A stretch of DNA of 40,344 nucleotides from Crocinitomicaceae bacterium (GCA_002690915.1 NZGF01000083.1:1-40344); one strand, 5' to 3'; shown: positions 1 to 8,189, counted from the first letter of the stretch. Numbers and translations: made by a program. The notes: a model not told the origin generated them from the sequence alone.

Positions 1-13
1 AAGTTCGAAACTG

Positions 14-27
14 GGACCGAGAGGTCC
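14..27 (+). other. GNRA-capped hairpin at the left edge
   Basis: A 5-bp stem GGACC/GGTCC closed by a GAGA tetraloop lies just before the terminator that starts at 41. With the terminator it could be the 3' end of a structured RNA or of an mRNA that enters from the left. I tried to fold it as a tRNA 3' end because it contains TTCGAAA and a later CCA, but the T-stem and acceptor spacing do not fit. Identity is unresolved. Confidence 0.3.
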
Positions 28-37
28 ACCAAAATCC

Positions 38-346
38 TTAATCCCTCGTCGGTCCTGAGACCGACGAGGGATTTGTTTTTCTACACAGCAGTTCCCCGCA
101 ATCTGCTGAAACGGCTTCAATGCGGTAATGAAACCGGTAATCGATGAACGGCATCTGGTATGCGGGAAAGGGCAAGGCCCCCCAGCTGTTGGCGCAACCG
201 ACTCCCGCATGCAATCCATCGATGTTGACGAAAATGGGCAACTCAGGCTCAAGTAACCTTACGTGAGATTGCACTGCGGCTTTGTCCGGCCCAGGATCGA
301 AGGCCTCCATCCGCTGGTGCGCTGCCGAGAAGTGAAAGCGAGCCAT
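38..346 (-). CDS. Hypothetical 102-aa ORF, doubtful
   Basis: This open frame begins with ATG and its codon third positions are GC-rich like the real genes nearby, which is why it is listed. I recognise no domain, signal peptide or membrane segment. Against it, the last 13 or so codons run through the terminator stem at 41-72, which real coding sequences rarely do. No TAnnTTTG promoter was found upstream on the - strand. It may be a chance frame or the remnant of a gene. Apart from this frame the stretch 81-474 holds nothing convincing, only a weak TATTTTG (415-421) ahead of the symporter. Confidence 0.22.
   Translation of the reverse strand: MARFHFSAAHQRMEAFDPGPDKAAVQSHVRLLEPELPIFVNIDGLHAGVGCANSWGALPFPAYQMPFIDYRFHYRIEAVSADCGELLCRKTNPSSVSGPTRD
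40..80 (+). terminator. Rho-independent terminator
   Basis: A perfect 14-bp stem (arms 41-54 and 59-72, loop CTGA) is followed by TTGTTTTT. Strength and orientation suit a + strand transcript whose gene lies left of the window. On the - strand the stem is followed only by TAAGGATTTT, so termination in that direction would be weaker. Confidence 0.85.
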
Positions 347-474
347 CCGGCTGCAAGCATTAATCGCGTGGTTTTGGTCATGGGTTTAAGGTACGAACGT
401 GTCAAAAGAACGCCTATTTTGCATGCATCCAGTTGTGAAATGAACACGGCATCCGACAATTAACCCTTCTCCAT

Positions 475-2127
475 ATGACGGCCCAATTCGCCCTTGCGGA
501 CTACATCGTTTTCATCGTTTACGCAGCGCTCATCTTGGGCGTTGGCCTCTATGTTTCGCGCAGCAAGGACGGCAAGGAGAAAAGCGCCGAAGACTATTTT
601 CTCGCCAGTAAGTCGCTGCCGTGGTGGGCCGTAGGTGCGTCCCTCATCGCCGCTAACATTTCGGCTGAGCAGTTCATTGGCATGTCTGGCTCGGGATTCA
701 GTTTGGGATTGGCCATCGCGTCGTACGAGTGGATGGCCGCGTTGACTCTACTAATCGTGGGCAAGTACTTCCTTCCCATTTTCATTGAAAAGGGTCTTTA
801 TACGATTCCGGAGTTTGTCGAAAAACGCTTTTCCACGCAGCTCAAGACCATTCTCGCGGTCTTTTGGATCGCGCTTTACGTGTTCGTGAACCTTGCTTCG
901 GTACTGTACCTGGGTTCCCTGGCGCTGCAGACTATCATGGGGATTCCGATGATTTACGGCGTGGTGGGACTGGCGTTGTTTGCCGTGGCGTACTCACTTT
1001 ATGGAGGACTTTCAGCGGTATCGTGGACAGATGTAATCCAAGTGGTCTTCCTCATCCTCGGGGGCCTGGTGACGACCTACTTGGCGCTTGACACCGTTGC
1101 CGGCGGACAGGGCATGTGGGCTGGCCTCCAGACGATTTACGAAGTGGCGCCGGATAAGTTTGCCATGATCCTGGACAAATCTCATCCGGAATACAACAAC
1201 CTCCCGGGCATCGGCGTCTTGATTGGTGGAATGTGGGTGGCCAACGTTTATTACTGGGGCTTCAACCAGTACATCATTCAGCGAACGCTGGCGGCGAAGT
1301 CCTTGAACGAGGCGCAGAACGGCATTCTCTTTGCGGCAGGCCTCAAACTCATCCTCCCCCTTATCGTTGTCATCCCAGGAATCGCAGCCTACGTCATGAT
1401 CGAGGACCCCGCCATCATGGCGAGCTTGGGCGAGGCGGGACAACTCAACATGCCATCCACTGCCCAGGCTGATAAGGCCTACCCGTGGTTACTCCAGTTC
1501 CTACCCACTGGCCTGAAGGGCTTAGCTTTTGCGGCACTTGCCGCCGCCATTGTCTCATCGTTGGCTTCCATGCTCAATTCGACGGCGACTATTTTTACCA
1601 TGGACATCTATAAGCAGTACATCAACCCTGAAGCGGGTGATCGGGCGACGGTGCGAACCGGCCGAATCGCGGCAGTAGTGGCTTTGGCCATTGCGTGCGT
1701 GATGGCTCCGCTTCTCGGGGGCATCGATCAGGCGTTTCAATTTATTCAGGAATACACCGGTGTAGTAAGCCCGGGCATCCTCGCGGTCTTCTTGCTGGGT
1801 TTGTTCTGGAAGAAAACCACCAACCGCGGCGCGATTGTGGGTGCACTCGCGTCCATACCCATTGCGATGTACTTTAAAGTGGCGCCGAAGGGCTGGTCTG
1901 ACGGCGCCGTGTTCTTGGATTTACCGTTCCTCGACCAGATGGGCTACACCACGTTGCTGACCATGGCGGTTATTGCGGCTGTAAGTTGGAGCGAAGGCCA
2001 AGGTGCCGACGATGCGAAGGGCATCGCCATCTCCAGGCGCACCTTCCAGACCGGTCCGGTCTTTAATGTGGGTGCGTTCGCGGTGATGGTGGTGTTGGTG
2101 GCGCTGTACGGATTGTTCTGGAGCTGA
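475..2127 (+). CDS. Sodium/sugar symporter, vSGLT-like (SSS family)
   Basis: This is an inner-membrane Na+-coupled solute importer of 550 aa. It resembles Vibrio vSGLT almost from end to end, including the stretches SLPWWAVGASLIAANISAEQ and YYWGFNQYIIQRTLAAKS. Residues corresponding to the known vSGLT galactose site are present three positions lower: Q66, E85, N257, the Y260 gate, K291 and Q425. The Na2-site serines align with S361/S362. Glucose or galactose is therefore the likely substrate, although sialic acid or another sugar is not excluded. The protein ends soon after the ALYGLFW segment, so compared with vSGLT as I remember it the last membrane helix appears to be missing. ATG 475 is the natural start. 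The gene stands alone and converges on the Asp-box gene 10 bp away. Confidence 0.93.
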   Translation: MTAQFALADYIVFIVYAALILGVGLYVSRSKDGKEKSAEDYFLASKSLPWWAVGASLIAANISAEQFIGMSGSGFSLGLAIASYEWMAALTLLIVGKYFLPIFIEKGLYTIPEFVEKRFSTQLKTILAVFWIALYVFVNLASVLYLGSLALQTIMGIPMIYGVVGLALFAVAYSLYGGLSAVSWTDVIQVVFLILGGLVTTYLALDTVAGGQGMWAGLQTIYEVAPDKFAMILDKSHPEYNNLPGIGVLIGGMWVANVYYWGFNQYIIQRTLAAKSLNEAQNGILFAAGLKLILPLIVVIPGIAAYVMIEDPAIMASLGEAGQLNMPSTAQADKAYPWLLQFLPTGLKGLAFAALAAAIVSSLASMLNSTATIFTMDIYKQYINPEAGDRATVRTGRIAAVVALAIACVMAPLLGGIDQAFQFIQEYTGVVSPGILAVFLLGLFWKKTTNRGAIVGALASIPIAMYFKVAPKGWSDGAVFLDLPFLDQMGYTTLLTMAVIAAVSWSEGQGADDAKGIAISRRTFQTGPVFNVGAFAVMVVLVALYGLFWS

Positions 2128-2142
2128 ACCGCGGTGTTCAGC
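2123..2142. terminator. Possible bidirectional terminator hairpin
   Basis: The arms GCTGAAC and GTTCAGC (7 bp, 6-nt loop) include the stop codons of both convergent genes. No U-tract follows on either strand, so it may only mark the end of transcription weakly. Confidence 0.35.
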
Positions 2143-3643
2143 GCTTGATGGGCTGCGCCCAGCGGGCTCCGTTCGGCGATTCGATGCTGATAATGGCGTG
2201 GTGTGGAAGGACTATGTTGCCGATCCAGACGGATTCATACCCATTGTAAACGCCGTTTTCTACCAATCGTCCACTGATGTCCCAGACCGACCACTGTGCG
2301 TTGGTCCAGCCCTCAGTGAGGTGGATGCGGACTCCGTCGGATTCATGAATGATTTGCGGTTCAGGTGATGCAAAGCTGTTGACGATTGAGGGCTCACCGA
2401 TGGTGCCCGTCATGTAGTAGACTGTGCCACTAGAGCTGTGTTGCCAAGCGACGTGCAAAATGGGTTCTTCGAAGTCGCCCGTGGAGAAGGCCACAGCCGG
2501 CCGGCGGTGCTGACCGGTCCAGCCTTCGGTGAGGTTTTGGGCCACGTCGGTAAAGTTCCAGTCGTTGCCCTGGCTCAGGGCGAGTTGAATGTCGTAGCCA
2601 CCGGTGTTTTGTTCCCACGCCAAGGCCACAAGCGGCTCGTCGCTTCCATTCCATTGCGCCAGTACAGGCACGTTTTGGGTGGCGTTGTCGAATTGCGACA
2701 CCGTGACTGATTCTGTCAAATCCCAAGCTCCTGCGCCACCGTCAGCGGCCAAATCCACTTGAGATACGTATACCCGCGATTGTCCGGAGGCGCCCGCCGC
2801 CGACATGAAGGAGACGAGGTACTTGCTTTCTCCGACGGGTCCCGTGACGGTTGGGCCGCTTGCTGGGCAGCTGCTGATCATCCAATCCAAAGGATCCACG
2901 TCGATGGCGGCGTCCCAATCCACGCCGTCGCCCGAACTCATCAGCCAGAAATCCCGCAGGTTGCTGTTGTTGTTGCGGACGAGGTCGTAGTAGCGTCCCT
3001 CGGCCCAAAATGGCAGCGAAGGGCAGCACTCACAGACGGCATTTCCATCGGCGCTCGCGCTGGCATTGACGGCATCAAGCCAGGTGTTTCCGCCGTCCGG
3101 GGACCGCAAGATTCCTTCGTACACGGTTGCGGGGTTGTTGCCCAATTTTACCCCGGCAAATGGATTGCCTATTTCATCGATGCCCACGCACGGCATGAAA
3201 TGATCTTCGGTGGCGTTCGGTGCCATAGCCACCGGTTCGCTCCAGGTTACACCACCGTCGGTGGAGTGTACACTGCGCGCGCCAGTCGCCCATTGCCCGG
3301 AGAGTTGGTACGTCAGTACCACATAATCGCCTTGGCTCGCCAGCCGTGGACCTTCCGCATCGGACATGAACACGTTTTCGGTGATGTCGATTTCGGTGGG
3401 TTCCGCGAAGCCCTCAATGGCTGCATCCCATTTGGTAACGTAGAGGTGGGCATTGGTGCCGAACGCAATGACGGGTTCGCCCGCGGCGTTCATGGCCATG
3501 CGGATGGCCTTGTTCCCATAGGAATTGGGAGCGATTTCGATGGGGTCTCCGGCGGGAAGAAAAACGAGCCCTTGGGCATGGAGGCTGGCCGTGAACGCCA
3601 TGAAGGCAAGGCACAATCCGATGAAAACGTTATTTGGATTCAT
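2138..3643 (-). CDS. Secreted Asp-box (sialidase-fold) protein with T9SS tail
   Basis: The 501-aa product starts with a Sec signal peptide (MNPNNVFIGLCLAFMAFTA... cleaved near HAQ), which selects ATG 3643 over a longer open frame reaching into feoB. Two clear Asp-boxes, STDGGVTWSEP and SPDGGNTWLDA, plus a degenerate third (SSGDGVDWDA) indicate a sialidase-type six-bladed propeller. The final ~70 residues (VWDISGRLVENG ... ARWAQPIKR) look like a type A T9SS sorting domain, so export to the cell surface or medium is expected. Asp-boxes mark a fold and not a reaction; I could not confirm the arginine triad of a true exo-sialidase, so the substrate is unknown. It diverges from feoA across a shared 58-bp promoter region. 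Confidence 0.8.
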   Translation of the reverse strand: MNPNNVFIGLCLAFMAFTASLHAQGLVFLPAGDPIEIAPNSYGNKAIRMAMNAAGEPVIAFGTNAHLYVTKWDAAIEGFAEPTEIDITENVFMSDAEGPRLASQGDYVVLTYQLSGQWATGARSVHSTDGGVTWSEPVAMAPNATEDHFMPCVGIDEIGNPFAGVKLGNNPATVYEGILRSPDGGNTWLDAVNASASADGNAVCECCPSLPFWAEGRYYDLVRNNNSNLRDFWLMSSGDGVDWDAAIDVDPLDWMISSCPASGPTVTGPVGESKYLVSFMSAAGASGQSRVYVSQVDLAADGGAGAWDLTESVTVSQFDNATQNVPVLAQWNGSDEPLVALAWEQNTGGYDIQLALSQGNDWNFTDVAQNLTEGWTGQHRRPAVAFSTGDFEEPILHVAWQHSSSGTVYYMTGTIGEPSIVNSFASPEPQIIHESDGVRIHLTEGWTNAQWSVWDISGRLVENGVYNGYESVWIGNIVLPHHAIISIESPNGARWAQPIKR

Positions 3644-3673
3644 TCTGAATACCGTGTTTGAGGGATGTGAGTG

Positions 3674-3696
3674 AAAGGTACGAGGAAGTACCTTTG
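3674..3696. promoter_or_regulatory. Inverted repeat over divergent -7 boxes (feoA / Asp-box gene)
   Basis: The arms AAAGGTAC and GTACCTTT (3674-3681, 3688-3695) are separated by GAGGAA. The right arm plus the next G forms TACCTTTG (3689-3696), a full match to the Bacteroidota -7 element, facing feoA. The left arm read on the - strand gives TACCTTTC, one mismatch, facing the Asp-box gene. No TTG lies at the expected -33 distance. It may be an operator or simply two back-to-back promoters. Confidence 0.45.
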
Positions 3697-3701
3697 TTGC
3701 T

Positions 3702-3941
3702 ATGAAAGCCAAGCGTCTTTCCGAAATGAAGCCCCGCGAAAAGGGGGTCATCGGGCATATCGAATGCCCTGAAGCGGCCATGGCGTTGGTGGAGATGGGG
3801 TGCTGCCCCGGTGAGGAAGTGACGGTAGCGCACGTGGCGCCAGGTGATGGACCCATGGCTGTATTTTCAGGTGGCCGCAAAGTGGCCCTCCGTCGGCAAG
3901 CCGCCGATATGCTGTGGATGGTGCCCGAGGTGGTGGCTTGA
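3702..3941 (+). CDS. feoA: FeoA-type ferrous iron transport accessory protein
   Basis: This 79-aa SH3-like protein has the FeoA signature: a start resembling LSEMKPREKGVIGHI, a central LVEMGCCPGEEVTVAHVAP, and a final GGRKVALRRQAADMLWM. FeoA binds the cytoplasmic part of FeoB and modulates Fe2+ uptake. The -7 box TACCTTTG ends only 5 bp before the ATG, so the mRNA could be leaderless if that start is right; the next Met (3726) would cut into the conserved region. Unlike most genomes, it is not upstream of feoB in the same operon: the two genes face each other, with 4 bp between their stop codons. Confidence 0.9.
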   Translation: MKAKRLSEMKPREKGVIGHIECPEAAMALVEMGCCPGEEVTVAHVAPGDGPMAVFSGGRKVALRRQAADMLWMVPEVVA

Positions 3942-3945
3942 TACG

Positions 3946-6018
3946 TTACGCCAGCACTTGATAAACAAGCAAAGCCAATCCATAGGCGAAGAGCGTGAAT
4001 CCAATGGCTTGCGCCAAAGCCCAAGGCCAACTCTTCAGCTCTTTTCGAACGATGACCACAGTGCTCATGCACTGCATGGCGTACATGTAGAAAATTAACA
4101 GCGACGCCGCTGATGCTGTATTTAACAGTGGCTTCCCAGTCGCCGGATGCACCTCCTGGGTTAAGCGTTGTTGCAACTGCCGAATGCGGCCTTCATCGGA
4201 ATCCGCATCTGTGCCGCCAGGGAACAAGGTGCTCATCGTTCCGACAAATACCTCACGTGCCGCGAATGAGCTGAGAATCGCGATGCCCATGCGACCGTCG
4301 TACCCCAAGGGTCGCACAGCCGGTTCGATCCAATTGCCGAGGCGCCCGAGCCAGGAGGCCTCCATCCGTGCCGCCTCGATGTCTTCCGGCGCTGCATCTT
4401 CCAACTGGGCATACCGGTTCTCGACCGCCTCCATTGCATCGGACGGACCGAATTGGCTGAGCCCCCAAATCACCATCGAGATGATCAGGATAACTCGCCC
4501 TGCATTGGACACGAAGCTCCAGCCTTTGCTGCCCATCTCCCGTGCGACTTCGCTCAACCGCGGCCAACGGTAGGCAGGCCATTCCATCGTGAATTGGCCT
4601 TCGGTTTTGTTGGGTAACCCTCTGTTCAACGCCCAAGCCAGGGCCAGGGCCGAAACTGAGCTGGCCACATAGAGCCCGAACAAGAACAACCCCTGCACCT
4701 TGAATCCCCACACGGTGGTATTGGGGACCACAAATCCAATCAAGAATGCGTACACCGGCAGCCGCGCAGCACAGGTCATCAAGGGCGTGACCAAGATGGT
4801 GATCAGCTGTTCGCGTTTGCCGGGGATGGTCCGAGCCGCCATAACGGCTGGTACGGCGCACGCCATGCCACCAATCAGTGGCACCACGGAGCGTCCGCTT
4901 AATCCCAATCGCTCCAAGAAGCGATCGCCCAAGAATCCAACTCGAGCCATATACCCTGTCGCTTCCAATGCACTCGTCAAGCCAAACAATATCATGATTT
5001 GCGGTACGAAGACCACGATGCCGGCAATGCCATTAAGTACGCCGTCTAGCAAAAGCCCTTTCCACCAACCTTCGGCCAAGGCACCCTCTGCGGCGTTGTA
5101 AAACCACCCAAAGGTCCGATCTACAGCATCCATGGGCGCCTCGGACCATGCGTACACGGCCTGGAAAATTCCGAAGAACACCAAGGCCAAGATGGCGTGT
5201 CCCCAGACCGGGTGGGTCAAGATGCGGTCGATGCGCGTCGTACGATCCGAGGCTTCTTCCCAAGGGAACTCGGGTCCGCTGGGTATGAGTGATTCGGCGT
5301 TGTTCCGGATGTGTTCCATGCGCCATCCGGCTTCCTCCAGTTGCAGGGTAGCTGGCGATTCTTCGAGCTGTGCGCGGGCGTCCTCGAGCGCCTTGGTTTG
5401 CGTGCTTTTTAGCCAAGAAGGAAGGTCACGGGCCCGGAGGTGCCAGGCAAGTTGTGGTCCAGTTGCACCCGGAAAGTGGGCTTTCAAAGCGTCGAAGGTT
5501 GCGTTCCATGTTGCCGGGGCAATCCGGCCGTCGCGGTGGGTACTCACCTGCGGTTTAGCCTTCGTGAGGGCGTTGTGCAGCCGGTCCTTTTGTTCTTTCT
5601 CGAAGTGGAAGGAGAAGGCAGGCACGCCCAACCACGCTTCCAGTGCTTCGAGGCGCACATCGGTGGCATTGGTCCGGTTGACGATGACGGTCGCCGGAAA
5701 GCCCATCTCCAGCACTTGCAATGCCAAGAACAGGCTGCTGCGGACGTGGGCGCTGTCCAGGACAATCCACACAGCATCCGGCTGCAACTCGGCGTCGAGC
5801 AATTCCCGCTGGGTGACACGCTCATCGTCCGCTTTGGCGAATAGGCTGTACGTACCGGGTAGGTCCACGAGTTGAGTATCGGACTGGTCCTTCCACGGAG
5901 CTTCGTACCGCTCGACGGTGACGCCGGGCATGTTGCTGACTTTGGCTCGCCGCCCGGTGAGGCGGTTGAAGAGCGTGGTTTTGCCACAGTTGGGGTTACC
6001 GACGAGTGCGATTTTCAC
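3946..6018 (-). CDS. feoB: Ferrous iron transporter FeoB
   Basis: This 690-aa inner-membrane Fe2+ importer has an N-terminal G domain and a FeoB membrane core. G1 is GNPNCGKTT (7-15), switch region PGVTVER (31-37) and G3 DLPG (52-55). At the G4 position, where FeoB normally has NxxD for guanine recognition, the sequence reads NRTN (114-117), with the next Asp at 120. The membrane core keeps GGMACAVPAVMAARTIPGKR and PLMTCAARLPVY, including the conserved cysteines. Translation starts with GTG at 6018, because the protein must begin directly at the KIALVGNPNCG strand. It lies 52 bp downstream of the EnvC-like gene on the same strand and ends tail to tail with feoA. Confidence 0.95.
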   Translation of the reverse strand: MKIALVGNPNCGKTTLFNRLTGRRAKVSNMPGVTVERYEAPWKDQSDTQLVDLPGTYSLFAKADDERVTQRELLDAELQPDAVWIVLDSAHVRSSLFLALQVLEMGFPATVIVNRTNATDVRLEALEAWLGVPAFSFHFEKEQKDRLHNALTKAKPQVSTHRDGRIAPATWNATFDALKAHFPGATGPQLAWHLRARDLPSWLKSTQTKALEDARAQLEESPATLQLEEAGWRMEHIRNNAESLIPSGPEFPWEEASDRTTRIDRILTHPVWGHAILALVFFGIFQAVYAWSEAPMDAVDRTFGWFYNAAEGALAEGWWKGLLLDGVLNGIAGIVVFVPQIMILFGLTSALEATGYMARVGFLGDRFLERLGLSGRSVVPLIGGMACAVPAVMAARTIPGKREQLITILVTPLMTCAARLPVYAFLIGFVVPNTTVWGFKVQGLFLFGLYVASSVSALALAWALNRGLPNKTEGQFTMEWPAYRWPRLSEVAREMGSKGWSFVSNAGRVILIISMVIWGLSQFGPSDAMEAVENRYAQLEDAAPEDIEAARMEASWLGRLGNWIEPAVRPLGYDGRMGIAILSSFAAREVFVGTMSTLFPGGTDADSDEGRIRQLQQRLTQEVHPATGKPLLNTASAASLLIFYMYAMQCMSTVVIVRKELKSWPWALAQAIGFTLFAYGLALLVYQVLA

Positions 6019-6070
6019 GGATTAAATTTCGGGGTTTCCAAGGTGGCCTCCTATCCCATGATTGAGGGAT

Positions 6071-7300
6071 TCAGTGGCGCACCAACCATTGGGCCGGGTC
6101 TTGGGGTGAGTGGCTGCTGCCTTGGACGCGCCACACTTCGAAGTGCAGGGTGGATTGGCCGTTGGCTGTCAGAACGGTGCCGATTTTCTCTCCGGCTTCC
6201 ACCTGACCGCCCTTGGTGACCGTGGCTTTCATCAGGTTGCTGTAGACGGTTCGGAAAGCACCGTGCGACAGGATGACGGTCCAGCCAGCTCCGGGAATTT
6301 CAAAGGTGCTGGAGACGGTACCACTAAAGACGGAGAGGACCGAACTTCCCGCTTCGGTGGAGATATCTATGCCGTTGTTGTCAATGGTAATCCCCGGCAG
6401 GCTGGGGTGCGGTTGTCGTCCGAATTTCGCCGTCAGCACACCCCGCAGGACGGGCCAAGGCAGGGCTGAATGGTTGCGCTCAAATGCTGCGGAGGCAATT
6501 TTCCCTTCTGGGGTGAGCGCAAACTCGCCTGCAGAACTCTCGCGTTCTGCTTTGAGTTCTGCTTCGATGATTTTGCGGATGGCGTCGTTGAGGCGTTTCT
6601 TCTCTGCCTCGGCTTGTTGCACCTGAGCGCGCAAACGGGATTCTTCGCCCTTCAGCGATTCGACAAGGGCTTGCCGCTGGTTGCGGTCGTTGGCTAAGCG
6701 GTTACGCTCGCTGCGGACGTCCGCCAGTACGCCTTCCAATTCTGCCCTTTTTGCTTTCAAGGATACTCTGTTTTCAGCAAGCTCTAGCTGTGATCCTTGA
6801 ATCTGCTCCACTTGCTCTTTGCGGAGTGAGGAGTACGATTGCAGGAGTTGAAAGCGGATGACAGCCTGGGCAAAGTCTTCCGCAGCGAACACATACATCC
6901 ACGGGTTGTGCCCGAGGGAATGCTTGTATGCTGCCTGGATCATCCGCGCGTATTCATCCTTCATGGCAGCGATGTGCCCTTCGAGCGAGCGGATTTCCGA
7001 ATCGGTGTTGGTCATGGACCGCTCGAGCGCCCGAATTTCTGCTTGGTGGTGCTGGATGAGCTGCTCGCGCAGGTTCATTCGTTCGTTGACCAGTCGGAGC
7101 TGAACCAGGGCGTCTTTCTTGCTCGAGGCCGTCTGGTTGAGGAGTTTTTCGGTCGTGGCGATTTTGGATTGAATGGCATCTCGCTCTTTTTGCAGGGCGG
7201 CCTTGTTTTGGGCTTGAACACCAACGAGGCTTCCGAATACAGCGACGCTTGCAAGGAGAAGTCCTCGCAGGCATGCTTTAAAAGCCGGTGCGTTGCTCAT
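6071..7300 (-). CDS. EnvC-like coiled-coil LytM protein (degenerate M23)
   Basis: The 409-aa product has a signal peptide (cleaved near VQAQ, ~31), a long coiled coil (~35-265) and a C-terminal LytM/M23 domain (~300-405). The zinc ligands of active M23 peptidases look lost: the usual HxGID reads NNGID, the YxHL motif reads YSNL, and the final HxH reads TLH. That pattern is typical of EnvC-type activators, which switch on periplasmic amidases during division instead of cutting peptidoglycan themselves. ATG 7300 is preferred because it gives a normal signal peptide; the frame is open to 7342. It overlaps the DUF4292 gene by 23 bp, so the two are translationally close and lie in the same operon. 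Confidence 0.88.
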   Translation of the reverse strand: MSNAPAFKACLRGLLLASVAVFGSLVGVQAQNKAALQKERDAIQSKIATTEKLLNQTASSKKDALVQLRLVNERMNLREQLIQHHQAEIRALERSMTNTDSEIRSLEGHIAAMKDEYARMIQAAYKHSLGHNPWMYVFAAEDFAQAVIRFQLLQSYSSLRKEQVEQIQGSQLELAENRVSLKAKRAELEGVLADVRSERNRLANDRNQRQALVESLKGEESRLRAQVQQAEAEKKRLNDAIRKIIEAELKAERESSAGEFALTPEGKIASAAFERNHSALPWPVLRGVLTAKFGRQPHPSLPGITIDNNGIDISTEAGSSVLSVFSGTVSSTFEIPGAGWTVILSHGAFRTVYSNLMKATVTKGGQVEAGEKIGTVLTANGQSTLHFEVWRVQGSSHSPQDPAQWLVRH

Positions 7301-8189
7301 AGCCTTCGGGGATTTCAAAAGGGAAGTCGTATGCTCGACCAAATCGCTTGCGCATCACTTCCCACTCCATGGTCGCATCACCTTCAACGGTACTGATCAA
7401 AACGCGGCATGCATCGGGGAACCTTCCGCCGTTAAACGCTTCAAACTCGCTGCGTTCGAGCGTCAGGGATCGCCGGTAGTAAAGGTCATCGAACTGATCG
7501 CGTACCGGGTCGAAGGTCACCCCGTCGAACCAATGGCGCTTGATCAGCAGGTCCTCGTCTTCGGTCCGGTTGCGCAGTCGTTCGTACCGGCGCGCAGGCA
7601 TTTGAATGTTCAGGGAATCTTCCGGTTCGAGGTCGTTGTCGTTGACTCCAACGAGCCGTCGCACTTTGCGTTTGTACTTGCCGATCAAGGCGTAGTTATC
7701 GCCGTCTACCTTGGAATTGAATTTATCCTGTTCCGGATTCAGCCCCATCGGGAATCCCCCCAAAATGGCTTGTACGTCTTCAAAGCTCAAGGGCGTATCG
7801 GCCCAATCGCCAAGCGCCGTGTAATTTCCGGCGTAATAAAACTTATTCCCTGGAATCTTGCTTACGAAGAGCACGGTGTCGGGCTCCAGCATGATGCGAG
7901 CTACCTCAACCCCCAATGCCGGCGATATGCTCATCCAGATCGCGCTGTCCCGGGCCATGCGGACAGAGGCCTTGAAGGATTCCCTTTGCCCATTGGCATC
8001 AACAGTAACGTCAAGCCGCATGCCGACCCAGTCCCATTCCGCCGCCTGCTCATCGTAGCGCTCGAGGATTTGCCCAACATTCAGGTTTTTCAGGGGCTTG
8101 CCGCGGGCTATGCGGGCTGTATTGGAACACCCCGTCCCCAAGCTTAACAGAAATCCCATTGAGATAACAAGGAGGGACCGTTGTGTCAT
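7278..8189 (-). CDS. DUF4292 family lipoprotein
   Basis: This 303-aa protein has a lipoprotein signal ending in the lipobox LGTGC (Cys21). The body is mainly beta-strand in appearance, with the pattern SAIWMSISPALGVEVARIML followed by VLFVSKIPGNKFYYAG, characteristic of DUF4292. That family is common in Bacteroidota and is often compared with the LolA/LolB fold, suggesting a lipoprotein or lipid-binding role in the envelope, but I know of no settled function. The start overlaps the TPR gene stop as ATGA, and the 3' end overlaps the EnvC-like gene, so this gene is tightly bound into a conserved envelope operon. Confidence 0.85.
   Translation of the reverse strand: MTQRSLLVISMGFLLSLGTGCSNTARIARGKPLKNLNVGQILERYDEQAAEWDWVGMRLDVTVDANGQRESFKASVRMARDSAIWMSISPALGVEVARIMLEPDTVLFVSKIPGNKFYYAGNYTALGDWADTPLSFEDVQAILGGFPMGLNPEQDKFNSKVDGDNYALIGKYKRKVRRLVGVNDNDLEPEDSLNIQMPARRYERLRNRTEDEDLLIKRHWFDGVTFDPVRDQFDDLYYRRSLTLERSEFEAFNGGRFPDACRVLISTVEGDATMEWEVMRKRFGRAYDFPFEIPEGYEQRTGF

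Noticed and set aside
1-31. Apparent tRNA 3' end at the left edge (TTCGAAA, later CCA)
   Set aside because: The T-stem would contain an A-G mismatch and the distance from T-loop to CCA is five bases too long; the segment instead forms a GNRA hairpin.
2759-3661. 300-codon + strand open frame opposite the Asp-box gene
   Set aside because: It is an antisense shadow: the - strand frame has a signal peptide, Asp-boxes and a T9SS tail, while this one shows no recognisable motif.
5132-5875. 247-codon + strand open frame opposite feoB
   Set aside because: Low-complexity Ser/Arg/Ala translation typical of antisense frames; FeoB motifs are on the other strand.
7293-8147. 284-codon + strand open frame opposite the DUF4292 gene
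   Set aside because: The - strand lipoprotein is a known family and fits the operon by ATGA overlap; the antisense frame has no domain or promoter.
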